Assembly: GCA_001898405.1 (NCBI GenBank)
Contig: MKTW01000004.1
Location: forward strand, 136,156-200,155
Reading direction: 5' to 3'
Source of the DNA: Sphingobacteriales bacterium 44-61
GTDB lineage: Bacteria; Bacteroidota; Bacteroidia; Chitinophagales; Chitinophagaceae
Length of the DNA: 64,000 nucleotides
A program made the position numbers and the translations under genes. The notes under the pieces are model-generated. The model ran no database searches, was not told where the DNA came from, and saw only the letters and a program-made list of their open reading frames with translations. Below, piece after piece: positions 1-8,461 of this stretch (positions within the stretch are counted from its first letter, which is position 1; each line of letters starts with the position of its first letter).

Positions 1-489
1 TTCAGTGATGATCACCAGCAACAGACTGATAGCTGTAGTGGAAAGCACTTTGATAAGGAAATGAAGGAAGTTGCCGAACGACCACCATTCCAGCAACACA
101 AGGTAGAAATGATGGAATACTGTCAGGATGAGCACATATACCAGGTAAGGTGTCCAACCCATTGACCTGGGCGAAGGTTCACGGTAATTGAACTCTGTAG
201 AATCTTTGGGCGAAAGAATATTGATGATAAATGGGCGCACATAAGCCACCAGCACACAGGCTGCTGCGTGCAGGCCGGGTGTATTGGTAAAATAATCCAG
301 CGTCATACCGGTAATAAACCCGACAAAGAGCAGGCTGATGCGGGATATGTTAAAAGGCAACCAGAGAAGGAACAGGTAGTAGAGGTAAGGTATAACATAT
401 TGATGCAATGGCGGGATCTTGTTCAGCACATACACCTGCACCAGTATGAACAGCAATAAACGGATGATATTTCTTAAGAGATCACTCAC
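1..489 (-). CDS. mreD: Rod shape-determining protein MreD (3' end beyond window)
   Basis: This is the small polytopic inner-membrane subunit of the Rod (elongasome) complex that works with MreB and MreC in lateral wall growth. The frame opens with a GTG at 489 whose GTGA overlaps the TGA stop of mreC, the usual coupling in mre operons. All 163 codons to the window edge are open and strongly hydrophobic, with several predicted membrane segments starting at about residue 8 (rich in Leu, Ile, Val). The carboxy end lies outside the window. Identification rests mainly on operon position plus hydrophobicity, because MreD is poorly conserved in sequence. Confidence 0.85.
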   Translation of the reverse strand, partial: MSDLLRNIIRLLLFILVQVYVLNKIPPLHQYVIPYLYYLFLLWLPFNISRISLLFVGFITGMTLDYFTNTPGLHAAACVLVAYVRPFIINILSPKDSTEFNYREPSPRSMGWTPYLVYVLILTVFHHFYLVLLEWWSFGNFLHFLIKVLSTTAISLLLVIITE

Positions 490-1364
490 CGGCTTGTTTT
501 TTTAGCATCATCTACTTTCTTCTTGGTATCCTGAAACAGTTGCTCCTGGTCTGCATACTGTAGATTTTCCACTACCATCACCTGCTGCAGGTTGCTGAAA
601 TTGGCTGCAGTCCTGATCTTCAGCACATAAAAGTTAGTGGAATTATCTTTTATAATCTCTTCCACCGTACCCACCATATGGCCGGGAGGGAAGCTGAGGG
701 AATAATTACCTGTAAGAATGGTATCTCCTTTTACAAGCGAATCGCTTTTGGGGATATTGTTCAGGGTCAGAAAGCGGGGATCTTTTCCGTCCCAGGAAAG
801 CGTTCCGGAGCTTTTGGTCTTTTTTACCAGCACGTTCACTTTGTTCTGTACGTGCAGTAAGCTCATCACCTGGCTGTAATTGGAGCTTACGTTCACCACC
901 TGGCCCACCAATCCGCCATCGGAGCTGAATACGCCCATATTGTCTTTTATACCCTGATTGGAGCCGCGGTTGAGCTGAACATAGTTCTTTTCAGCATTCA
1001 CGGTATTGTATAATACCTGGGCTTCGCGCCAAACATAATGGCGGTACTGGCCTGTGGTGTCATAAGCAACGGAATCCCTTACCACCACCCTACCGGTATC
1101 GTTTTTTACAAAATTGGAGGAAAGCAGGTTGATCAGCGAATCATTCATCCGCAGTATTCTCCGGTTCTCTTCCTTCATTTTGAAGAAATCTTCTACATTA
1201 TTGTATTTGGAATTGAACCAGCCGGTTACTTCGTTTGCTGCGCTCAAACCTTTTGCCCTATGGAATTTATTGTAGTTGAATAAAAACCAGATTGACACCG
1301 CCTGCAATATCAGGAACACGATGACGGTGAAAAAACGGCGGATAAAGAGAAATATATTTCGCAA
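486..1364 (-). CDS. mreC: Rod shape-determining protein MreC
   Basis: MreC is the bitopic periplasmic scaffold of the elongasome, linking the MreB filament to the wall synthases. The 292-residue product has a short cytoplasmic stretch, one membrane helix at about residues 11-31, a predicted coiled coil to about residue 90, and a beta-rich MreC domain (for example GLVGQVVNVS and FPPGHMVGTVEEI). The length is normal for the family. It lies 32 bases downstream of mreB and overlaps mreD by 4 bases, so the three genes form one transcription unit read leftwards. Confidence 0.95.
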   Translation of the reverse strand: MRNIFLFIRRFFTVIVFLILQAVSIWFLFNYNKFHRAKGLSAANEVTGWFNSKYNNVEDFFKMKEENRRILRMNDSLINLLSSNFVKNDTGRVVVRDSVAYDTTGQYRHYVWREAQVLYNTVNAEKNYVQLNRGSNQGIKDNMGVFSSDGGLVGQVVNVSSNYSQVMSLLHVQNKVNVLVKKTKSSGTLSWDGKDPRFLTLNNIPKSDSLVKGDTILTGNYSLSFPPGHMVGTVEEIIKDNSTNFYVLKIRTAANFSNLQQVMVVENLQYADQEQLFQDTKKKVDDAKKTSR

Positions 1365-1396
1365 GGGAGCAGGTTTGAAATCTGAAGCCTAAGCCG

Positions 1397-2422
1397 CTAT
1401 CTCATTACAAAAGGATACTTATCATAGTTCTTAAGAGCAATACCTGTGCCGCGAACCACGCTTTTCAGCGGATCGTCAGCCACGTGTACCGGCAGCTTGA
1501 TCTTTTGGCTAAGCCTTTTGTCAAGCCCTCTCAGTAAAGCTCCTCCACCAGTGAGATAAAGCCCGCGGCGGTAGATATCCCCGGCCAGCTCCGGTGGTGT
1601 TTGTTCCAGTGCTTTCAGGATGGCTTCTTCTATTTTGAAAATGCTTTTGTCGAGTGCTTCGGCAATTTCCTGGTAGCTCACCATGATCTGTTTTGGAATA
1701 CCGGTCACCAGGTCACGGCCATTTACAGGAATATCATCAGGCGGATTGTCCAGGTCTTTCATGGCAGCGCCTACCTGTATCTTGATCTGCTCGGCGGTGC
1801 GTTCCCCGATCAGCAGGCTGTGATAACGGCGGAGTGCTTCCATAATATCAGCAGTGAATTCATCGCCGGCGATACGGATGCTCTGATCGCATACGATACC
1901 TGCCAGGGCAATAACGGTGATACCGGTGGTGCCGCCACCAATATCAATGATCATATTACCAACAGGCTCTTCCACGTCGATCCCGATACCAAGTGCAGCA
2001 GCCATTGGCTCGTGCAGGAGATATACTTCTTTGGCGCCTGCCTGCTCAGCACTATCGCGAACGGCACGTTTTTCCACTTCCGTGATGGAAGAGGGGATGC
2101 AGATCATCATTCTCCAGCTGGGCGGGAAAAGAGGTTTTTTGGGGTAAACTAATTTTATCAGCTCCCTGATCATCAATTCTGCAGCATTGAAATCGGCAAT
2201 TACACCGTCTTTGAGCGGGCGAACAGTACGGATGCTCTCATGTGTTTTCTCATGCATCATCAGCGCTTTTTTACCCACGGCCAGCACCTCTTTCGGGTTG
2301 TTCCTGTTCAGCGCTACTATACTTGGTTCGTTTACAGCTACCTCGTCATTATGTATGATAAGGGTATTGGCAGTACCCAGGTCCATTGCAATCTCTTGTG
2401 TAAACCAGTTAAAAAGTCCCAT
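1397..2422 (-). CDS. mreB: Rod shape-determining protein MreB (actin homologue)
   Basis: MreB is the actin-like ATPase whose membrane-bound filaments orient cell-wall synthesis. The 341-residue protein shows the actin-fold nucleotide motifs: phosphate-1 MDLGTANTLI near residue 13, phosphate-2 IDIGGGTTGITV near 165, and the adenosine motif LTGGGALLRGLD near 290. The hydrophobic start MGLFNWFTQEIA fits the family's membrane-anchoring end. It is the first gene of the mreBCD unit. A CAACTTTGC element about 20 bases upstream of the start resembles a Bacteroidota -7 box but is not a perfect match. Confidence 0.97.
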   Translation of the reverse strand: MGLFNWFTQEIAMDLGTANTLIIHNDEVAVNEPSIVALNRNNPKEVLAVGKKALMMHEKTHESIRTVRPLKDGVIADFNAAELMIRELIKLVYPKKPLFPPSWRMMICIPSSITEVEKRAVRDSAEQAGAKEVYLLHEPMAAALGIGIDVEEPVGNMIIDIGGGTTGITVIALAGIVCDQSIRIAGDEFTADIMEALRRYHSLLIGERTAEQIKIQVGAAMKDLDNPPDDIPVNGRDLVTGIPKQIMVSYQEIAEALDKSIFKIEEAILKALEQTPPELAGDIYRRGLYLTGGGALLRGLDKRLSQKIKLPVHVADDPLKSVVRGTGIALKNYDKYPFVMR

Positions 2423-2789
2423 TCGATATAATTGGATTTAATGTGTGCAAAGTTGGAGGAAATAATTTGAAATTACAAAGCAAACCCTTTACTGGCCAGC
2501 TTTTTTTTATTTTTCTTGAGTGGAGTTTTCTTACTCGTCAATCACCGTTGATGTAATACTGTTCTCTCGCATCTCTTCAACATTCGTTTTTTGTTACCTT
2601 CGCGGCGCTAACAATAAACGGTATTATTTCCGTTCTATTATTCGTTAATCAAAAAGTTCTTCGGGTATTTTTGGACCAGGGTTTTTCAACAGCCAGGCCG
2701 GTGTTCCTAACCGGTTTGCGAATTCTGGCACAAAAATGGCAATTAAGCATCCGAAGCACCATTTTAAAACCATTTTTCGTAAAAAAATT
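2423..2789. other. Divergent intergenic region between mreB and an outer-membrane protein gene
   Basis: This 367-base gap separates mreB (leftward) from the small barrel gene at 2790 (rightward). It must hold both promoters. On the plus strand TACCTTCG at 2595-2602 is a 7 of 8 match to the Bacteroidota -7 box TAnnTTTG, without a clear -33 TTTG at the right spacing. No gene-like frame was convincing: an antisense frame at 2645-2866 has no recognisable features. Confidence 0.4.
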
Positions 2790-3257
2790 ATGAGAAAAGT
2801 CTTTATTCTAGGCGTTGTTTTAGCTGGCTTTCTTTTAACAGCCACAGTTTCCAATGCACAAAGCACTTACAAAACAGGCGTAGGCCTGGGCATTGATTTC
2901 GGTAATGGTTCTACCCTGGTAGGCCCTTCAGTAAAACACTTCTTTACCCCTAATAATGTGGGTCAGTTTGATGTACTGTTTGGGAACAATTACACAGTTA
3001 TCGAGGGTTTTTACCAGTACCACAAAGACATTGCTAACGCTGCCGGCCTTCAATGGTACGCGGGCGCTGGTATAGGTGTAGGCCTTTATGATGGCGGTTC
3101 CGATTTCCTGGTCCGTCCACTGGTAGGTCTGGATTACAAGATCACTAACGTTCCACTGAGCTTTTCGTTCGATTGGCGCCCCACCCTGTTCATAGGCAAT
3201 GGTGACTCCGATTTCGAAGCAGGCAGGTTCGGTCTGGGATTTAGGTATACGTTCTAA
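2790..3257 (+). CDS. Small secreted outer-membrane beta-barrel protein
   Basis: The 155-residue product has a signal peptide ending near residue 24 (VSNAQ). The mature part consists of alternating polar and hydrophobic strands rich in Gly and aromatic residues, ending in FGLGFRYTF, a typical barrel carboxy end with terminal Phe. That suggests a small outer-membrane barrel of roughly eight strands, related to opacity-type proteins; the function is unknown. An upstream in-frame ATG at 2736 would put 18 basic residues before the signal peptide, so I start at 2790, where the A-rich leader AAAAAATT precedes ATG. A terminator follows. Confidence 0.85.
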   Translation: MRKVFILGVVLAGFLLTATVSNAQSTYKTGVGLGIDFGNGSTLVGPSVKHFFTPNNVGQFDVLFGNNYTVIEGFYQYHKDIANAAGLQWYAGAGIGVGLYDGGSDFLVRPLVGLDYKITNVPLSFSFDWRPTLFIGNGDSDFEAGRFGLGFRYTF

Positions 3258-3309
3258 ATCCGTTACACTTCTATCATATATCTCTCATTTATCTATCAGC
3301 AAAAGGAAG

Positions 3310-3342
3310 GGGTGATTCGCTTACGCAATCACCCTTTTTTTT
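3310..3342 (+). terminator. Rho-independent terminator after the small barrel gene
   Basis: Stem GGGTGATT (3310-3317) pairs with AATCACCC (3327-3334) and is followed by eight T residues. It lies about 50 bases after the stop codon at 3257. Confidence 0.85.
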
Positions 3343-3379
3343 CGATACCGGTAAGCGTACCTCGCCGCCAATACAGCAT

Positions 3380-3443
3380 TCCTTCCCGTTCTTCCCGCCT
3401 TACCGGTAAATATTTACCGGTAAGGCGGGAAGAACGGGAAGGA
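3380..3443. repeat. Perfect 64-base palindrome, family A copy 1
   Basis: Arms of 32 bases (3380-3411 and 3412-3443) are perfectly complementary with no spacer. The core reads TTCCCGCCTTACCGGTAA. A second copy with the same core and slightly shorter outer arms sits at 63040-63099. Neither has a clear T tract next to the arms. It lies between the terminator at 3310 and the hydrolase gene at 3519, so it is probably not the primary terminator. Confidence 0.9.
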
Positions 3444-3518
3444 TGGTTTTAGATCGTTCCAGTTTTATTGACAGGGAGGATTATTTGCCTATCTTAATGG
3501 TCCATTCAACCTTTATTT

Positions 3519-4406
3519 ATGCGAATAACTTTCATCTTATGTTTATTTTTTCTTGCCGGTGCAAGCTGTTTCTCCCAGGAGAATGTGGCTGAGAAGTTCA
3601 CGGAATTTCAAAAGAAGCTGAATGATCCCAATGCAGTTCCTTATGGCAATAATCCTGCGGCGGGGAAATTTTACAATATCCGCGGCTTCAAAATGTATTG
3701 TGAAGTGTATGGGGCTGGTGAGCCTTTATTGATCATACATGGGAATGGCGGTTCCATCAATAATTTTATTTACCAGATCCCTTATTTCGCCGGCAAGTAT
3801 AAGGTAGTTATAGCTGATAGCCGCAGCCAGGGCAAGTCAGCCGACTCCGGCGATTCGCTTACTTATGAGATGATGGCCGATGATTATGCTACCCTATTAG
3901 ATAGCTTACATATTGATTCTGCGAATGTTATAGGTTGGAGTGATGGAGGTATCAATGGCCTTTTACTGGCTATGCGCCACCCTAAGAAAGTGAAAAAACT
4001 GGCCGTTACAGGCGCTAATCTTGCACCCGACACCACGGCTGTGCCCCAGGAGATCTGGGATATGGTGCGCCCGTCTCTGGCGGCTTTATCAGCAAAATCG
4101 GTAAAAACGGCCCAGGAGAAAAATGCCTTTAAACTACTCCGGCTTTTATGTGAGCAACCGCATATCAGCCCGGCTTCCCTTCATAGCATTTCCTGCCCCA
4201 CCCTGGTGATCGGCGGTGATCATGATGTGATCAAAGAAGAGCACACCATGCTTATCTATAAAAGCATTCCCAAAGCATACTTATGGATATTGCCGGCCTC
4301 AGGGCATTCAACGCCGATTATCTATGCAGAAGATTTTAACAGGACCGTAGACCGGTTTTTCAAAAATCCTTACAAAGTCATTGAAGGAGAAGGAAGATTT
4401 ATGTGA
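3519..4406 (+). CDS. Secreted alpha/beta-hydrolase fold protein
   Basis: The 295-residue protein has a signal peptide (cleavage near ASCFSQ, residues 15-20) followed by an alpha/beta-hydrolase domain. The oxyanion region HGNGG is at 74-78, the nucleophile elbow GWSDG at 139-143 makes Ser141 catalytic, the likely acid is Asp234 or Asp236 in GGDHD, and the base is His263 in SGHS. The domain therefore looks active. Substrate cannot be read from sequence; ester or lactone hydrolysis in the periplasm is a guess. It has no operon partner and converges on kynA, 6 bases away. Confidence 0.88.
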   Translation: MRITFILCLFFLAGASCFSQENVAEKFTEFQKKLNDPNAVPYGNNPAAGKFYNIRGFKMYCEVYGAGEPLLIIHGNGGSINNFIYQIPYFAGKYKVVIADSRSQGKSADSGDSLTYEMMADDYATLLDSLHIDSANVIGWSDGGINGLLLAMRHPKKVKKLAVTGANLAPDTTAVPQEIWDMVRPSLAALSAKSVKTAQEKNAFKLLRLLCEQPHISPASLHSISCPTLVIGGDHDVIKEEHTMLIYKSIPKAYLWILPASGHSTPIIYAEDFNRTVDRFFKNPYKVIEGEGRFM

Positions 4407-4412
4407 GTCCGG

Positions 4413-5438
4413 CTAAAAAAAGCCAAGTCTTTTCTCAACTTCTCCCGGCAACACCGGCAGCTTTCTTCTCTCGATCAGGAAGCTGTTCAACTGGGCTATT
4501 TCCCGGAAGATATAATGCTTGTCTGCAGCCGCTTTCAGGTAGTCTTTCCCTGTGCTGCCTCCTGTACCAATGCGGGTCCCGATCATACGGTGCACCATGT
4601 TCATGTGGCGGTAGCGCCAGGAACTGAGCTGCTCATCTATTTCCAGCAGGCCATTCAGCAATTGAAAGGGCAGTTGCAGCACAGGATATCCCCTGTAAAG
4701 CATAATGAACAGCGCGGCCCTGTTGGCTTTGGCTGAAAGGGAGCGGGAGTTTTCTGTGGGTTCCTTTAAAAATGTTTCTTCGAATGCAGAGAGATTGGCT
4801 TTTTCCACATCGGATAAGCTTTGTGTATATTGATACAGGTATTCTGACCAGAATGGATGAGGTGTTTTTGTTTCTTCATGTGCAGTAAAACCTTTCCAGT
4901 TTTCCTTTTCATCAAAGAAGGGCATGCGTTCCAGCCAGTCGTTGAGCCATTGCAGCAGGGATTTATTTTCTTCCGCTTTTTTGATCACTTCTACATGTGC
5001 AGGCCGGAGTTGGGACACATAATACTCTTTCCCGTGCCGCTGCTCGTATTTCAGGCCCAGCTTGGCTTCCAGCTCTTTGAATTGCCAGCTTTGGAACCCG
5101 GATGCCGGGCGCAGCATGTCCCGGAAATCGAGAAAGTCCATGGGCGTCATGGTTTCCATGATATCCATCTGGTGAACGAGTACCCGTAAAATGGTAACAC
5201 AACGGTTCAGCCGGTGCACAATGGTTTGCAGTTCCGGGGAATTATCGTTGAGTGCAGGTTTGGCAAGGATAGCTCCTATGGAATCGACTTCATGATGCAG
5301 TTGTTTGAACCAAAGTTCATACGCCTGGTGAATAACGATAAATAGCATTTCATCATGTGCAGGAAGCTGTTGTTTGTCGCTTTCAGGAAATTGAGCATTC
5401 AATATACTGTCAAGCTGCAAGTAATCGTGGTAGTTCAT
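4413..5438 (-). CDS. kynA: Tryptophan 2,3-dioxygenase family protein
   Basis: This is a haem dioxygenase that opens the indole ring of L-tryptophan to N-formylkynurenine, the first step of the kynurenine route. In the 341-residue product the family signature HDEMLFIVIHQAYELW starts at residue 28. The distal motif RYRHMNMVHRMIG contains the expected proximal haem-ligand His, and GTGGSTG matches the loop that binds the substrate carboxylate. The start is 5 bases after purD, so the two are probably co-transcribed. No other kynurenine-pathway gene is in the window. The protein is a little longer than compact bacterial enzymes, and a relaxed substrate range cannot be excluded. Confidence 0.9.
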   Translation of the reverse strand: MNYHDYLQLDSILNAQFPESDKQQLPAHDEMLFIVIHQAYELWFKQLHHEVDSIGAILAKPALNDNSPELQTIVHRLNRCVTILRVLVHQMDIMETMTPMDFLDFRDMLRPASGFQSWQFKELEAKLGLKYEQRHGKEYYVSQLRPAHVEVIKKAEENKSLLQWLNDWLERMPFFDEKENWKGFTAHEETKTPHPFWSEYLYQYTQSLSDVEKANLSAFEETFLKEPTENSRSLSAKANRAALFIMLYRGYPVLQLPFQLLNGLLEIDEQLSSWRYRHMNMVHRMIGTRIGTGGSTGKDYLKAAADKHYIFREIAQLNSFLIERRKLPVLPGEVEKRLGFF

Positions 5439-5443
5439 AATTT

Positions 5444-6730
5444 CTACTTTGCTATAAACTCATATCCTATATCACTCCGGTAAGTTATTCCATCGTAGGA
5501 AACGTATTGCAAAACATCCAGTGAGGTATTCACTGCTTCTTCGATCGTTTCACCAAAAGAAGTGATGCAGAGCACGCGGCCTCCATTTGTTACGATATTT
5601 CCGCTTTCTTCTTTGGTGCCGGCATGGAATATCTGGGTTTGCCTGCCATAGTTGTCGGTAAGGCCGGTTATCTCAAAGCCTTTGTGGTAGCCTGCGGGGT
5701 AGCCGCGGCTTACGGCAACAACGGTAGCCGCAGAGCGGGGATCAGCCTGTATTTTAACCAGGTGCAGTTCTTTCTGGGTAGCGGCCACGCAAAGCCCTAC
5801 AAGATCATTTTCCAGGCGTGGTATCACCACTTCTGTTTCAGGATCGCCCATGCGGCAGTTGTATTCAATCACGTAGGGATCGCCATTCACATTGATCAGG
5901 CCGAAAAAGATAAAGCCGGTGTATTCAATTCCTTCTTTATGCAGGCCGTTCACTGTAGGGCGGATGATCCGTTCTTCCACTTTATACATGAAACCGGGCG
6001 TAGCGATGGGCACAGGGCTTACGGCGCCCATGCCACCGGTCATGAGGCCGGTATCACCTTCACCGATCCTTTTGTAATCCTTTGCTTCGGGAAGCAGGAG
6101 ATAGCTCTTACCATCTGTTAATACAAATACACTGAGTTCGATACCGGTAAGAAAATCTTCCACCACCACTTTTTTGCTGGCTTCGCCAAATTTGGCGCGT
6201 TGGATCATCAGTTCAAATTCAGCAATTGCTTCCAGGTGGCTCTGGCAGATCACCACGCCTTTCCCTGCAGCCAGTCCATCTGCTTTCAGTACGATTGGCA
6301 AGGGATGATTTTCCAGGTATTTTATGCCTTCTTCATAATTGTCTGTTGTAAATTCCCGGTAGCCGGCTGTAGGAATATTATGCCGTTTCATAAAGGCTTT
6401 GGCGAAAGCCTTGCTTCCTTCCAGTTGGGCGCCTTCTTTAGAGGGACCGATAAAATAAATGGATTTGAGATCTTCGTTTGCTTTGAAGTAATCATACAGG
6501 CCGTTCACCAGTGGTTCTTCAGGCCCAACGATCACCATTTCTATTCTTTCATACACACAGAATTTGCCGATCGCATCAAAGTCAGAAAGGTTAAGGTCCA
6601 CATTCACACCACATTGGGCTGTACCAGGGTTACCAGGTGCAATATAAAGGGGATTGGTCCAGACACTTTGACTCAGTTTCCAGGCCAGGGCATGTTCCCG
6701 GCCACCTGAGCCTAATAGCAGTATTCGCAT
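5444..6730 (-). CDS. purD: Phosphoribosylamine-glycine ligase (GAR synthetase)
   Basis: PurD joins 5-phosphoribosylamine and glycine with ATP, the second step of de novo purine synthesis. The 428-residue length is standard. The amino end MRILLLGSGGREHALAWKL is the PurD signature, VLKADGLAAGKGVVI is the ATP-grasp loop, and EYNCRMGDPETEVVIPRL is the conserved metal/ATP-binding segment. It is followed after 5 bases by kynA on the same strand and is divergent from the peptide transporter at 6872. Confidence 0.97.
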   Translation of the reverse strand: MRILLLGSGGREHALAWKLSQSVWTNPLYIAPGNPGTAQCGVNVDLNLSDFDAIGKFCVYERIEMVIVGPEEPLVNGLYDYFKANEDLKSIYFIGPSKEGAQLEGSKAFAKAFMKRHNIPTAGYREFTTDNYEEGIKYLENHPLPIVLKADGLAAGKGVVICQSHLEAIAEFELMIQRAKFGEASKKVVVEDFLTGIELSVFVLTDGKSYLLLPEAKDYKRIGEGDTGLMTGGMGAVSPVPIATPGFMYKVEERIIRPTVNGLHKEGIEYTGFIFFGLINVNGDPYVIEYNCRMGDPETEVVIPRLENDLVGLCVAATQKELHLVKIQADPRSAATVVAVSRGYPAGYHKGFEITGLTDNYGRQTQIFHAGTKEESGNIVTNGGRVLCITSFGETIEEAVNTSLDVLQYVSYDGITYRSDIGYEFIAK

Positions 6731-6871
6731 GGTGCAGTGAAGAATTTTTTACTTGGTTGCGAATATCGGTATCATTATTAAAGATACCTGAAAAATTTGC
6801 TTGTGATCAATTTTCCTTATTTTGAGCCCTTTGTATGGTTAAGATTTCTGATCTGTAAATAAACCCCACAC

Positions 6872-8431
6872 ATGAACACTCCTGCAAAAACCAGCGGTCA
6901 TCCCAAAGGCTTGTATGTTTTATTCGCCACAGAGATGTGGGAAAGGTTTAACTTCTATGGCATGCGGGCGATACTGGTCTTGTTTATGACCAACGCCCTC
7001 CTGTTCAATGATGAGTTTTCCTCCAACTTATACGGTAGTTATATCAGTCTTATTTACCTCAGCCCTTTATTAGGCGGATATATTGCTGACCGGTATTGGG
7101 GCAACAAGCGCTCAATCTTTGTCGGAGGTTTGGTAATGGCGGCCGGCGAGATCATTTTGTTTGTTTGCGGTTCAGTTTATGATTCCTCTCCCGACATAGC
7201 TACTTTTCTTTTCTTCACTGGTCTTGGTTTCATGGTTGCAGGAAATGGCTTCTTCAAACCAAACATCTCCTCACTTGTAGGGCAGCTTTATCCTGATAAC
7301 GATACAAGAAAAGACGCAGCCTATACAATCTTTTATATGGGCATTAATATCGGCGGTATGATAGGTCCGCTGGTATGCGGTTTTTTTGGAGATACAGGAA
7401 ACCCTGTAGACTTCAAATGGGCTTTTTTAGTAGGTGCTATAGGTATGTTGGCCAGTTTGGTAGTGCAAAAACTGTATCATAATAAATATGTCCGTAATCC
7501 CAAAGGAGAAATACTGGGAGAAACGCCAGGCAAAGTTCAACCTTCTCCTGATCCTGAAACCGGTAAAATACATGCCGCAATTCCTGCACCGCTCAAAGCA
7601 GTTTTGAACCCTGCAGCGATCATGGTGGGAATGCTCTGTTTTGCTGCTGTTATGATCGGCGCAATGTATCTCGATACCAAATACAACTATCTCTTCTATT
7701 TGCTTGGAGGCAGTTTCCTGTTCATCATATTTTTTATTCTTTCAGATAAGAATCTTACCAAAGAAGAAAAGCAACGGATATGGGTAATGATCATCATTGC
7801 GTTTTTCGTAGTTTTCTTCTGGGGTGCTTATGAACAAACGGGCGCTTCGCTTACTTTTTTTGCGGAAAGACAAACAGATCGTAATCTATGGTCTGGATTC
7901 GAAATGCCAACATCCTGGTTCCAGTCATTCAATTCTACTTTCATTGTCATCTTTGCTCCTATTTTCGCCTGGATCTGGTTAAAAATGGGCAAGAAACAAC
8001 CAGCCACTCCTACCAAAATGGGTCTCGGTCTCATCCTGCTCGGCCTCGGTTATCTTTGGATTGCCTGGGGAGTTAATACTGTTACTACCAAAGTGAGTAT
8101 AATCTGGTTGACCGGTTTGTATATGCTGCATACCTGGGGAGAACTTTGCTTATCGCCTATCGGCCTTTCTTTATTCAATAAATTATCTCCTCTCAAATTT
8201 GCATCGTTGCTGATGGCCGTTTGGTTTTTGGGTAATGCAGGAGGTAATAAGCTTGCAGGTGTATTGAGCGCACTCTATCCTGAAAATGGTAAAACAACTT
8301 CCTTCCTGGGCTACCAGATGAATAGCCTGCATGAGTTTTTCATGCTGTTTGTGTTCATGGCCTGCGCTGCAGGCATTGTTCTGCTGCTTTTATCCAAGCG
8401 TTTGCAAAAGATGATGCACGGAATAAAATAA
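6872..8431 (+). CDS. POT-family proton-coupled peptide transporter, first copy
   Basis: This 519-residue MFS protein belongs to the POT/PTR2 family, which imports di- and tripeptides with protons across the inner membrane. The proton-coupling motif ExxER is intact in TEMWERFNFYG (Glu21, Glu24, Arg25). FKPNISSLVG and FYMGINIGG match the PTR2 signatures. The TM7 motif FFWGAYEQTGASL keeps the conserved Glu (residue 321). About 12-14 membrane helices are visible. It is the first of three consecutive peptide-transport genes, 30 bases before the second. Confidence 0.95.
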   Translation: MNTPAKTSGHPKGLYVLFATEMWERFNFYGMRAILVLFMTNALLFNDEFSSNLYGSYISLIYLSPLLGGYIADRYWGNKRSIFVGGLVMAAGEIILFVCGSVYDSSPDIATFLFFTGLGFMVAGNGFFKPNISSLVGQLYPDNDTRKDAAYTIFYMGINIGGMIGPLVCGFFGDTGNPVDFKWAFLVGAIGMLASLVVQKLYHNKYVRNPKGEILGETPGKVQPSPDPETGKIHAAIPAPLKAVLNPAAIMVGMLCFAAVMIGAMYLDTKYNYLFYLLGGSFLFIIFFILSDKNLTKEEKQRIWVMIIIAFFVVFFWGAYEQTGASLTFFAERQTDRNLWSGFEMPTSWFQSFNSTFIVIFAPIFAWIWLKMGKKQPATPTKMGLGLILLGLGYLWIAWGVNTVTTKVSIIWLTGLYMLHTWGELCLSPIGLSLFNKLSPLKFASLLMAVWFLGNAGGNKLAGVLSALYPENGKTTSFLGYQMNSLHEFFMLFVFMACAAGIVLLLLSKRLQKMMHGIK

Positions 8432-8461
8432 CGGCAAGGCCAACCTCTAAAAACACCTTTC

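Noticed and set aside
3344-3518. Palindrome at 3380 as the promoter or operator of the hydrolase gene
   Set aside because: It lies about 75 bases upstream and has no relation to a -33/-7 pair, and the same palindrome occurs at 63040 between two gene ends, where no promoter is needed.
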